A stretch of 64,000 bases of DNA from Absicoccus porci (lineage in GTDB: Bacteria > Bacillota_I > Bacilli_A > Erysipelotrichales > Erysipelotrichaceae): positions 1 through 64,000 of the forward strand of contig NZ_RJQC01000004.1 of assembly GCF_003725415.1 (NCBI RefSeq). The letters are read 5' to 3'. The first letter of the stretch is position 1. Every line of letters starts with the position of its first letter. The position numbers were made by a program, and so were the translations under genes. Shown one piece after another: positions 30,463 to 38,194 of the stretch. The notes under the pieces are model-generated. The model searched no databases. It was not told the origin of the DNA and was given only the letters and a program-made list of their open reading frames with translations.

Positions 30463-30993
30463 TTATTTAATAATTTCATTTAATTCGTCGATCGTAGATA
30501 GAAAGAAAATAGAATCGTAAATGGATGTATCTACATATCCATATTCGATCATGTTGTTGATTTGGGCTTTTAATGGATCATAGTAATGATGCAAATCGAA
30601 CAATACACATGGACCCACTAATTGATGTAAACGAATTTTGGAAATAATTTCCGACACCTCTTCTAAGGTGCCCGGTCCCCCTGGCATCGTGATAAAAGCA
30701 TCAGCTAATTCAATCATCATTGTTTTTCGTTGAGCCATGGTATCCACAATATGCAGTTCATCCAGATCTGCATGCGCTTGCTCTTTTAGCTCTAAAAATT
30801 GAGGAATCACACCAATGGCATGCCCACCATTGGATAATACACTATCCGCAACGACACCCATTAAGCCATTTTTCGCACCACCATATACCAATGTATGATT
30901 ATTTTCAGCCAACCACTTTCCTACTTCCTCAGTCATTTGTTTTATGGTTGGATCCTTTCCCATATTGGATCCTAAATAGACGGCAATATTCAT
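30463..30993 (-). CDS. LOG family protein (Rossmann-fold nucleotide phosphoribohydrolase)
   Basis: A 176-aa TIGR00730-type protein. VYGGAKNGLMGVVAD and the MPGGPGTLEEVSE active-site motif (PGGxGTxxE) are clear. Homologues release free base from nucleoside 5'-monophosphates (cytokinin-activating LOG enzymes in plants); the bacterial role is often purine salvage or unknown. GGAAGGAG precedes the ATG at 30993. Confidence 0.92.
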   Translation of the reverse strand: MNIAVYLGSNMGKDPTIKQMTEEVGKWLAENNHTLVYGGAKNGLMGVVADSVLSNGGHAIGVIPQFLELKEQAHADLDELHIVDTMAQRKTMMIELADAFITMPGGPGTLEEVSEIISKIRLHQLVGPCVLFDLHHYYDPLKAQINNMIEYGYVDTSIYDSIFFLSTIDELNEIIK

Positions 30994-31108
30994 AAACGCA
31001 ACTCCTTCCACTGTATTTGAACATCTAGATCTTCACTTTTAAAGATCTACACCTATTCATAGATTCATATACCATCTGCCACTTGTAACATTGGCTAAGT
31101 CAAGCAAT

Positions 31109-31609
31109 CTAGAAATGATAGGCTCCATCTAAATAACCCACTAAAAAAGCTTCCGCTAATGAATTGGGGCGAATATTTTTTCGTGCCTCTTCCCGTGAAA
31201 ACCAATGATAGGAATCAATCTCCCAATTGGGTCGAACATGACCATCCACAATAGCTGTAAAATTCAACATCAACGTATTCGATTTTGCGAAATAATGCGA
31301 ATGATTGAAACGAACGTGATGAACATCTAAATTCATTTCCTCTTTGACTTCACGCACGACAGCCTGTTCTGCATCTTCTCCTTTATTCACATATCCAGCC
31401 ACTAAAATATAAGTATTTCTACCGTATTGTTTGATCAATAAGATTTGATCTTCTTTCTCATTTGTAACGATCATCGATACAGCTACATTAAATATTGGAA
31501 AACGATACATTTTACAATGTGGACAATAAGGAACCAACCCTTCATCTTTGAGTGGACGTATTTCTAATTTGGTCCCACATTCCATACAATATTTCATTTC
31601 TTGACTCAT
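31109..31609 (-). CDS. NUDIX hydrolase with N-terminal zinc ribbon (NudC-like)
   Basis: A 166-aa protein. CMEC and CPHC near the N-terminus form a zinc ribbon. The NUDIX box is GYVNKGEDAEQAVV-REVKEEMNL, with Asn where Gly is usual. Resembles NADH/NAD-cap pyrophosphatases but lacks their C-terminal SQPWPFPxS motif as far as I can see. An in-frame ATG lies six bases upstream; I choose 31609 because TGG-TAATAT plus six bases stands in front of it and no Shine-Dalgarno exists for either. Substrate uncertain. Confidence 0.85.
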   Translation of the reverse strand: MSQEMKYCMECGTKLEIRPLKDEGLVPYCPHCKMYRFPIFNVAVSMIVTNEKEDQILLIKQYGRNTYILVAGYVNKGEDAEQAVVREVKEEMNLDVHHVRFNHSHYFAKSNTLMLNFTAIVDGHVRPNWEIDSYHWFSREEARKNIRPNSLAEAFLVGYLDGAYHF

Positions 31610-31624
31610 ACTCATATATTACCA
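31610..31624 (-). promoter_or_regulatory. Extended -10 promoter for a leaderless NUDIX mRNA
   Basis: TG-G-TAATAT (31616-31624), six bases (ATGAGT), ATG at 31609. No Shine-Dalgarno. Confidence 0.55.
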
Positions 31625-31648
31625 CAAAAAAAGAGGTCATTTGACCTC
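31625..31648 (-). terminator. Terminator of glucitol cassette B
   Basis: AAGAGGTCA pairs with TGACCTCTT, and seven T follow on the minus strand. The same terminator stands after cassette A at 33481-33504, and it is the downstream limit of the near-identical duplicated tract. Confidence 0.85.
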
Positions 31649-31657
31649 TTGCACATC

Positions 31658-32674
31658 TTATAGACCTGGATACATACCAATACTGAAGATGAACGCGATG
31701 ATTACCGCAATTGGACCGGTGATCAATCGTGAATACAATACTGCAGGTACACCATATTCGATCGTTTCTGGTTCGGCTTCTCCCAATGACAAACCAACAG
31801 GAATGAAGTCACATCCAACCTGCGCATCAATCGCAAACAAAGCTGGCAATGCATATTGAAGTGGAATCGCTCTTTGCGCAAATTGTTGTCCTAGCAATAC
31901 ACCAACGGTCTGAGCAATGACGGCTCCTGGACCCAAGATTGGCGATAAGAATGGAATACCACAAACAATAGAGATAACCAACAATCCTGGCAATGTGGAA
32001 CACATTGGACTGATCGTATGCGCAATGACATTTCCCAATCCACTGGCGGAAATGATACCCAATAAAGTCGATGTAAATGCCATGAATGGCAATACATTAC
32101 GAATGATCATATCGATCGAATCACGACCAGCGGCGAAGAACTTGTTGACTACATGTCCTACACCAATACCAATACGCGTGATGACACCTGGTTTGTTTTC
32201 TTCCTGCGCGGCTGCAATTTCTGCTTTGGCTTGTTCTTTGGTCTTTGGACCATCAGCCGCTGCCAATTCTTCTTCGGCTGTCTTAGCTGTCGAAGCATTC
32301 GTTTCATTGGTATAAGAAAGATTGCTTTCCTTGACATCGGATACATAGATATCTGGTGTGATATACATCGCTAATGGACCTACAGCACCAACGGGTTCTA
32401 CATTGACGGTCATGATGCGTTTCTTTGGATAGACACCACAACGAGCAGTACCACCACAGTTGACAACCGCAACGGCTACTTCATCATCGGGAACGGTTGT
32501 TTTGAAACCATCCACCAATTCACAACCGGTCATTTCAGCAATTTTTTGTGCAACTGGACTGATTTGTTGTCCTGTGACACACAATACTTTATTTTTATGT
32601 TTATTGGGTTCGATGATCAATGGTCCACCAAATCCAGCAGAACCTTTTGTGATCTTGATATTCTTATATGCCAT
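31658..32674 (-). CDS. srlE: PTS glucitol/sorbitol EIIB (SrlE-like), copy B
   Basis: A 338-aa EIIB with a membrane domain. The phosphocysteine is C73 in VVNCGGTARCGVYP, as in E. coli SrlE. An Ala/Glu/Lys-rich linker spans residues ~125-165, then GRDSIDMIIRNVLPFMAF begins the membrane part with PFLSPILGPGAVIAQ and DAQVGCDFIPVGLSLGEAEPETIEYGVPA. It differs from copy A (33514-34530) at only three residues. Partner EIIC is directly upstream (32687-33205). No EIIA in this cassette; the single EIIA at 37339 must serve both. Confidence 0.93.
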   Translation of the reverse strand: MAYKNIKITKGSAGFGGPLIIEPNKHKNKVLCVTGQQISPVAQKIAEMTGCELVDGFKTTVPDDEVAVAVVNCGGTARCGVYPKKRIMTVNVEPVGAVGPLAMYITPDIYVSDVKESNLSYTNETNASTAKTAEEELAAADGPKTKEQAKAEIAAAQEENKPGVITRIGIGVGHVVNKFFAAGRDSIDMIIRNVLPFMAFTSTLLGIISASGLGNVIAHTISPMCSTLPGLLVISIVCGIPFLSPILGPGAVIAQTVGVLLGQQFAQRAIPLQYALPALFAIDAQVGCDFIPVGLSLGEAEPETIEYGVPAVLYSRLITGPIAVIIAFIFSIGMYPGL

Positions 32675-32686
32675 AATTCGTTCCCC

Positions 32687-33205
32687 CTATTTCTTAATGC
32701 CTGCTAAACGGAAGTAGATCTTTTCCGTTACGATACCACGAATACCAATCACGATCAGACCAACGATGAAATAGCGGACTGCTAAATCGGAATAACTGCC
32801 AGCAACTTTCTTGACACCTTCAGCAATACCCATGAATACAAACAATTCACCGGCATTGGCATGTGGGAATAAACCTGTGATAGGATGGCAGAAGGAAACA
32901 GCTGAATCATAGAAAGATGGTTTATATTTTTCATCCAGGAAACGTCCAAACGAATAGGCCATTGGATTTCCTAAGAACATATCCGCAATCAATGGGAACA
33001 AGGTGTAACGCAAGATGGCAATACTTGTCAACTTTCTTGCGAAGCGTTCAACTTTCTCTTCACCGACCAATTTAATGATCGAGTTCATAAATGTAAGCAA
33101 ACAAACAACTTGTGGAATGATACCAGTGACCCAACCTGTGAAGGTTGTACCACCAGCTGTAAATAGCCCAATGAAGCCCTGGGCTACACTAGCAATCGCA
33201 TTCAT
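32687..33205 (-). CDS. srlA: PTS glucitol/sorbitol EIIC (SrlA-like), copy B
   Basis: A 172-aa membrane component. SVAQGFIGLFTAGGTTFTGWVTGIIP is the N-terminal signature and PITGLFPHANAGELFVFMGIAEG lies in the middle. About 15 of 172 residues differ from copy A (34544-35062), far more than between the EIIB copies. AGAGGAGAG precedes the ATG at 33205; the longer upstream frame lacks support. Confidence 0.92.
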   Translation of the reverse strand: MNAIASVAQGFIGLFTAGGTTFTGWVTGIIPQVVCLLTFMNSIIKLVGEEKVERFARKLTSIAILRYTLFPLIADMFLGNPMAYSFGRFLDEKYKPSFYDSAVSFCHPITGLFPHANAGELFVFMGIAEGVKKVAGSYSDLAVRYFIVGLIVIGIRGIVTEKIYFRLAGIKK

Positions 33206-33480
33206 AATATTCTCTCCTCTTCTCATCTTATGAATTGTGTAGTAATAAAATGTTGGCCGACATTCTATATATGTAGATACCCTATCAAGCAATCTACACT
33301 ATGAAAGCGGTTTTAGTAAGCGCTTTCAATTTATATTTCAATCGTACCACATTATCGCTAGCAGTCAAATGATATTCATTGTACATATGTATAAGTTAAA
33401 AAATCCATCTTTTTCATTTACGCATTTGTTCACTTTTATGCGACATACGTGATTATTCTTCACATTTTTGATTGTTTCTA
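33206..33480 (-). promoter_or_regulatory. Control region of glucitol cassette B
   Basis: This gene-free 0.3 kb holds a perfect cre consensus match at 33315-33329 (TTGAAAGCGCTTACT on the minus strand), a SorC-type site TTGTACATATGTATAA at 33379-33394 and a weaker inverted partner at 33418-33433. A short stem TGTAGAT/ATCTACA (33271-33297) lies in the leader. It ends at the terminator of cassette A. Confidence 0.6.
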
Positions 33481-33504
33481 TAAAAAAAGAGGTCATTTGA
33501 CCTC
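33481..33504 (-). terminator. Terminator of glucitol cassette A
   Basis: The same stem and T-run as at 31625-31648, following the copy A EIIB gene. Confidence 0.85.
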
Positions 33505-33513
33505 TTGCACATC

Positions 33514-34530
33514 TTATAGACCTGGATACATACCAATACTGAAGATGAACGCGATGATTACCGCAATTGGACCGGTGATCAATCGTGAATACAATACAGC
33601 AGGTACACCATATTCGATCGTTTCTGGTTCAGCTTCTCCCAATGACAAACCAACAGGAATGAAGTCACATCCAACCTGCGCATCAATCGCAAACAAAGCT
33701 GGCAATGCATATTGAAGCGGGATCGCTCTTTGCGCAAATTGTTGTCCTAGCAATACACCAACGGTCTGAGCAATGACGGCTCCTGGACCCAAGATTGGCG
33801 ATAAGAATGGAATACCACAAACAATAGAGATAACCAACAATCCTGGCAATGTGGAACACATTGGACTGATCGTATGCGCAATGACATTTCCCAATCCACT
33901 GGCGGAAATGATACCCAATAAAGTCGATGTAAATGCCATGAATGGCAATACATTACGAATGATCATATCGATCGAATCACGACCAGCGGCGAAGAACTTG
34001 TTGACTACATGTCCTACACCAATACCAATACGCGTGATGACACCTGGTTTGTTTTCCTCCTGTGCGGCTGCAATTTCTGCTTTGGCTTGTTCTTTGGTCT
34101 TTGGACCATCAGCCGCTGCCAATTCTTCTTCGGCTGTCTTAGCTGTCGAAGCATTCGTTTCATCGGTATAAGAAAGATTGCTTTCCTTGACATCGGATAC
34201 ATAGATATCTGGTGTGATATACATCGCTAATGGACCTACAGCACCAACGGGTTCTACATTGACGGTCATGATGCGTTTCTTTGGATAGACACCACAACGA
34301 GCAGTACCACCACAGTTGACAACCGCAACGGCTACTTCATCATCGGGAACGGTTGTTTTGAAACCATCCACCAATTCACAACCGGTCATTTCAGCAATTT
34401 TCTTTGCGACAGGACTGATTTGTTGTCCTGTGACACACAATACTTTATTTTTATGTTCATTGGGTTCAATGATCAATGGTCCACCAAATCCAGCAGAACC
34501 TTTTGTGATCTTGATATTCTTATATGCCAT
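33514..34530 (-). CDS. srlE: PTS glucitol/sorbitol EIIB (SrlE-like), copy A
   Basis: A 338-aa EIIB with phosphocysteine C73 (VVNCGGTARCGVYP). By eye it differs from copy B in about 13 of 1,017 bases and three residues (E25, K43, D122 here against K, Q, N). The near identity continues into the terminator downstream and about 60 bases into the 3' end of the EIIC gene upstream, then stops. See copy B for domains. Transcribed with the EIIC at 34544-35062. Confidence 0.93.
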   Translation of the reverse strand: MAYKNIKITKGSAGFGGPLIIEPNEHKNKVLCVTGQQISPVAKKIAEMTGCELVDGFKTTVPDDEVAVAVVNCGGTARCGVYPKKRIMTVNVEPVGAVGPLAMYITPDIYVSDVKESNLSYTDETNASTAKTAEEELAAADGPKTKEQAKAEIAAAQEENKPGVITRIGIGVGHVVNKFFAAGRDSIDMIIRNVLPFMAFTSTLLGIISASGLGNVIAHTISPMCSTLPGLLVISIVCGIPFLSPILGPGAVIAQTVGVLLGQQFAQRAIPLQYALPALFAIDAQVGCDFIPVGLSLGEAEPETIEYGVPAVLYSRLITGPIAVIIAFIFSIGMYPGL

Positions 34531-34543
34531 GATTCGTTTCCCC

Positions 34544-35062
34544 CTATTTCTTAATGCCTGCTAAACGGAAGTAGATCTTTTCCGTTAAGAAACCACGAAT
34601 GAAGATAACAATTAGACCAACGATAAAATAACGTACCGCTAAATCCGAATAGTTACCAGCGACTTTCTTGACACCTTCGGCAATACCCATGAATACAAAC
34701 AATTCACCGGCATTGGCATGTGGGAATAAACCTGTGATAGGGTGTAAAAACGAAACAGCTGAATCATAAAATGCTGGTTTATATTCTTCATCGACAAAGC
34801 GTCCAAATGAATAACACATTGGGTTTCCTAAGAACATATCGGCAATCAATGGGAACAAGGTATAACGTAGAATCGCATTTCCTGTTAACTTTTTCGCAAA
34901 TCTTTCTACCTTTTCATCACCAACCAATTTAATGATCGAGTTCATGAAAGTAAGCAAACAAACAACTTGTGGAATGATACCAGTGACCCAACCCGTAAAG
35001 GTTTGACCACCAGCTGTAAACAGCCCAATAAATCCCTGGGCTACACTAGCAATCGTATTCAT
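34544..35062 (-). CDS. srlA: PTS glucitol/sorbitol EIIC (SrlA-like), copy A
   Basis: A 172-aa membrane component with the same layout as copy B but with 15 substitutions, several in membrane parts (for example VIFIRGFLTE here against VIGIRGIVTE). AGGAGAG precedes the ATG. It is the first gene of cassette A; the control region upstream has a cre site and paired SorC-type operators. Confidence 0.92.
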   Translation of the reverse strand: MNTIASVAQGFIGLFTAGGQTFTGWVTGIIPQVVCLLTFMNSIIKLVGDEKVERFAKKLTGNAILRYTLFPLIADMFLGNPMCYSFGRFVDEEYKPAFYDSAVSFLHPITGLFPHANAGELFVFMGIAEGVKKVAGNYSDLAVRYFIVGLIVIFIRGFLTEKIYFRLAGIKK

Positions 35063-35139
35063 AAATTTCTCTCCTTTTTTCTAAAACTTTTGGCCTTGCA
35101 CTTTATGCCTGTACATGTTGACCATACAGGCGAAATCGA

Positions 35140-35154
35140 TTGAAATCGGTTTCA
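35140..35154 (-). promoter_or_regulatory. cre site of glucitol cassette A
   Basis: TTGAAATCGGTTTCA fits WTGNAANCGNWNNCW at every position, 78 bases upstream of the EIIC start. Catabolite control by CcpA is inferred. Confidence 0.65.
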
Positions 35155-35205
35155 TGTACATGTATATTGATACTATTTCATCTTTATGTAGTCAATATCT
35201 TTATA

Positions 35206-35259
35206 TTGAAATTATGTATAAGTTCACTTTTTTGAAATTTTATTAATACGATTGTTCAA
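35206..35259 (-). promoter_or_regulatory. Paired SorC-type operators of cassette A
   Basis: TTGAAATTATGTATAA (35206-35221) and the inverted TAATACGATTGTTCAA (35244-35259). The starts are 38 bases apart, exactly as in the sorC promoter, and each differs at two or three positions from the sites there. Confidence 0.6.
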
Positions 35260-35770
35260 TATTATTTCATATGTCATTTATTCGATACATAAAGCTTTTT
35301 TCAATGTAAGCGTTATCATTTTTTTGATCAGATGTGTGACATGACTTCCTTTCGATTTTCCAATATATCATCAAAAAATAGGCAGATCCTCTGATAGATA
35401 TCTACGGGTTGTATAAACTGTTCAAAGCATAGAATTTGCTTTCAAATGCTACCAAAATGTGGATTTAATCTGTTCTTATTTTGTATACAAAAACATAGAA
35501 GTCCAATACTAGATAATGTATCTTTCTACCTTCTATGGGAGTAAACATGACTACAGAGATTTACGTTTCTATTCATCCGCTCTATGATTCCTATCCTATG
35601 AAATCGAATTGAATATAGCCCATTCATTTATTTTTTTATTCTTTCCTTATATGCGATCGTAATTTTAAAAAAGTGGATACATACGTTGCTTAGTTTTTAT
35701 GTGCGTTTGGCCATATCTTACTGTTCTATCTCCCATTTTTATTTCAGAAAAACATCCACTCAAAATACAT

Positions 35771-35877
35771 AAAAAAAATAGAGCTTATCCCTAAAAAAGA
35801 AATAGCTCTACAATGTCTCTTCGATACTCGTGAATGGTTATCTTGCGCATCACTTTGGTCTCCAAGATGTGTGCAAG
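35771..35877 (-). ncRNA. Candidate small structured RNA
   Basis: On the minus strand a nested hairpin (CTTGC/GCAAG, CATC/GATG, TTGG/CCAA; 35842-35877) is followed by a second stem TAGAGCT/AGCTCTA (35779-35810) and eight T (35771-35778). It lies after the SAF-gene terminator and encodes no protein. It could be an independent sRNA or just a second terminator of a leaky upstream transcript. Confidence 0.4.
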
Positions 35878-35885
35878 CCTGGTCT

Positions 35886-35924
35886 ATAAAAAAGACTGTT
35901 GACTTTGTATTTTGTCAACAGTCT
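35886..35924 (-). terminator. Terminator of the sorC-gutM-EIIA-SAF operon
   Basis: An 11-base perfect stem (AGACTGTTGAC with GTCAACAGTCT), and a T-run on the minus strand after it. Confidence 0.85.
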
Positions 35925-35939
35925 AAGACAATATATGAT

Positions 35940-37232
35940 TTATCCGAAGATTTCGTCTTGTTTTTGACGGATTTGATAGATCAATGTATTTGTATCGATT
36001 TCAACATCATCGTAAGTCAATAATTGACCCTTCTTAACATCCTTCTTCAATACAGCATTCTTGTTGATCAATCCAAATGGAACGAATCCAGCTTCTTTAG
36101 CATGTTCGTGTGTATCAATAGAACCATATGTAGTGTATCCACCGATACCATCCAAATGTTCTCCAGCTTTCATGTCTTTCTTAGCTACTGTGATAACTTC
36201 AGATACCAATCCACCCTTTGGTACGATTACGCCTTCATGGTAGATAACGGCACGACCAATTGTTAATGGAGTTTCCAAGTTACATAAGTGATATGGACGA
36301 TACAATGTCCATAATGGTCCTGGACCCATGCTATGATATTGCATCTGATAAGAGATTTCCTCATTATCTGTTGATACAGTTACGAATACACCTGGTGCGA
36401 TACCACGAACGTATTCAACAACACCATGTTTATTCAAGATACCATCGTCTTCTTTCAAACGATACATATCATTCAATCCCTTAACATCACAAGCGATACC
36501 ATGACCACCGATAACATCAGGAACCAATCCCGTTGCGTTTGACATAGCTGTCATTTCAACCATTGTCTTTGTACCATCTTTGAATGCACATAACATTCTT
36601 GGACTCATCTTACGACGTGTAGCTTCTTCTAATACAGTATCTGGGTTGCAAGCACGATCTAGACGGTTGTTCTTACCTTTACCGATAACTTCGACATTCA
36701 AACCAATAGCTGTTGCGAAATCATACAATTCCATAACGGCACCTGGTTCGTCACCGTTTGTACCTGTGTAAACAACACCAGCTTCTTGCGCTAATTTATT
36801 TAAGTATGGTCCGATAACAACGTCAGATTCAACGTTCATCATGATGATATGTTTCTTTGCTGCAATCGCATCCAAGGCAATACGAGCACCAACATCAGGA
36901 ACACCTGTAACATCAACAACAACATCAATTTCAGGTGTTTTTGTTACTAATGAAGAATCATTGGTTGCAACATATTTTCCTTCTTTAATTGCTTTGCTTG
37001 CTTCTTCAACATCGGTTGTTTTAACGATGTCCTCTGGTTTAACTCCACCATATTCAAATGCATGGACAGCTAAATCAATATTAATATCGGCACAAATTGT
37101 TGGGCGTTCACCTTTGATCATAACCAATTCAGTGACCATTCCACGTCCCATTTGTCCGGCACCAACAACACCAACTTGGATAGGTTTTCCTTCGGCTTCT
37201 AATTGAGCCAATTTTCTGTTCATGTTATACAT
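35940..37232 (-). CDS. SAF-domain NAD(P)-dependent oxidoreductase, homoserine dehydrogenase-like
   Basis: A 430-aa cytoplasmic enzyme. The Rossmann motif is VGVVGAGQMGRGM (about 20-32), then DVVVDVTGVPDVGAR, a GTNGDEPGAVMELYDFA active-site-like segment, and a C-terminal SAF domain (about 340-425; VPKGGLVSEVITVAKKDMKAG). The family resembles homoserine dehydrogenase in its N-terminal half. It occupies the place of sorbitol-6-phosphate dehydrogenase in this glucitol-PTS operon, so it probably oxidises the imported phosphorylated polyol or a related compound; the true substrate is unknown. AAGGAGG is 12 bases before the ATG. Confidence 0.82.
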   Translation of the reverse strand: MYNMNRKLAQLEAEGKPIQVGVVGAGQMGRGMVTELVMIKGERPTICADINIDLAVHAFEYGGVKPEDIVKTTDVEEASKAIKEGKYVATNDSSLVTKTPEIDVVVDVTGVPDVGARIALDAIAAKKHIIMMNVESDVVIGPYLNKLAQEAGVVYTGTNGDEPGAVMELYDFATAIGLNVEVIGKGKNNRLDRACNPDTVLEEATRRKMSPRMLCAFKDGTKTMVEMTAMSNATGLVPDVIGGHGIACDVKGLNDMYRLKEDDGILNKHGVVEYVRGIAPGVFVTVSTDNEEISYQMQYHSMGPGPLWTLYRPYHLCNLETPLTIGRAVIYHEGVIVPKGGLVSEVITVAKKDMKAGEHLDGIGGYTTYGSIDTHEHAKEAGFVPFGLINKNAVLKKDVKKGQLLTYDDVEIDTNTLIYQIRQKQDEIFG

Positions 37233-37338
37233 AACTTAACTTTTCCTCCTTTATGTATATCCACTCGACTTTTTATAATGTTATATTAATTCTAATACAT
37301 TTGCTTGTCAATAGTGAATGTATACTTTTTTTCAATGC

Positions 37339-37704
37339 TTATTCAATTGTAATTTCACCACCGACTTTTAAGTCTTCTGCAGTGAATTCTGGACCTTCTA
37401 GTTCCATCATACCTGGACGGTCAACTTCAGTCTTACCATTAAAAGCAACGGTACAATGTCCTAAATCACGTAACGTATTGATGGCTTCCCATCCAACAGC
37501 CGTGACTTTGTATTTTTTTCCACAAATCGTCATGGTATCACCTGGAGCTGGATCCTCTTTTAATTCACATTTTGTGTGTAGAATACTAATGTCAGCTAAT
37601 TCAGGTGGTGCATCTTCATTAAACATAATAATGAAGTTACATACTGGATTCAAAAACTCTAGGGCATCGTTTCCCCAACCGGTAATTTTAACTTGGAATT
37701 TCAT
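37339..37704 (-). CDS. srlB: PTS glucitol/sorbitol EIIA (SrlB-like)
   Basis: A 121-aa soluble EIIA. H43 in ISILHTKCELK is the phosphorylation site, and VTAVGWEAINTLRDLGHCTVAFNG matches the family. It receives phosphate from HPr and passes it to C73 of EIIB. It is the only EIIA of this type in the window, so it must serve both EIICB cassettes. GGAGGAAC precedes the ATG. Confidence 0.93.
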   Translation of the reverse strand: MKFQVKITGWGNDALEFLNPVCNFIIMFNEDAPPELADISILHTKCELKEDPAPGDTMTICGKKYKVTAVGWEAINTLRDLGHCTVAFNGKTEVDRPGMMELEGPEFTAEDLKVGGEITIE

Positions 37705-37762
37705 TTTGTTCCTCCTTCCAAATTTTATACATAAAATGTTCGGCCAAAAACATTTTAAAACC

Positions 37763-38194
37763 TTAGTCCTCTTCTATCGTTTCTGGATGCTCTTCTCTTT
37801 CAAAGCGCATCTCCAATGCCTCTAACGCATTAATATAGCCTCGATAGAATTTTTGTTTACGATCTGGCATTTCCCGAAATTCTAATAAATAGTCATCGAT
37901 AGAACGCCCGATCATTGGCTTTCCTAATAATTCTGTAATTGGATGAAACTGTGCAAAAATGGTTGAGCCTGTCATCGCTTCACCCCCTGTAATGATATGT
38001 TTCGAATCACAGGCAATGATGACAACATAGCTATTAAAAAACCAACCACGCTTTTGTCCCATACCAACATTTCCTAATTTATGTACACGACTTACCGCAT
38101 TCCGATAACGACGAATCTGTAAAAAACCACCAATCATCTGCATGACCATTAAAGCCATCGCAATCGCAAACAAAATCATTAAATCTCTAGACAT
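37763..38194 (-). CDS. gutM: GutM-like glucitol operon activator
   Basis: A 143-aa protein with an N-terminal membrane segment (LMILFAIAMALMVMQMIGGF) and a GutM domain (GMGQKRGWFFNSYVVIIACD). GutM proteins activate glucitol operons in enterobacteria by an unclear mechanism. The start chosen is 38194 (GAGGAAG upstream); it overlaps the sorC gene end by eight bases. Confidence 0.85.
   Translation of the reverse strand: MSRDLMILFAIAMALMVMQMIGGFLQIRRYRNAVSRVHKLGNVGMGQKRGWFFNSYVVIIACDSKHIITGGEAMTGSTIFAQFHPITELLGKPMIGRSIDDYLLEFREMPDRKQKFYRGYINALEALEMRFEREEHPETIEED

Larger units (their letters stand above)
35063..35939. other. 877-base intergenic region with control sites and a candidate RNA
   Basis: Contents from right to left: terminator of the SAF-domain gene (35886-35924), a structured candidate RNA (35779-35877), about 500 bases of AT-rich sequence with nothing I can assign, then the paired SorC-type sites (35206-35259) and cre site (35140-35154) of cassette A. 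A 21-codon frame on the plus strand at 35547-35612 has GGGAG before its ATG but no recognisable relatives; I do not call it a gene. Confidence 0.55.

Noticed and set aside
31029-31050. AGATCTT/AAGATCT hairpin between the LOG and NUDIX genes
   Set aside because: No T-run on either strand and a short stem; not convincing as a terminator or regulator.
31625-34590. Tandem EIICB cassettes as an assembly duplication
   Set aside because: The EIIC genes differ at about 9% of residues and each cassette has its own distinct control region, so both copies are real.
35547-35612. 21-codon plus-strand frame with GGGAG before its ATG
   Set aside because: Too short, no known relatives, and no terminator or promoter context to support it.
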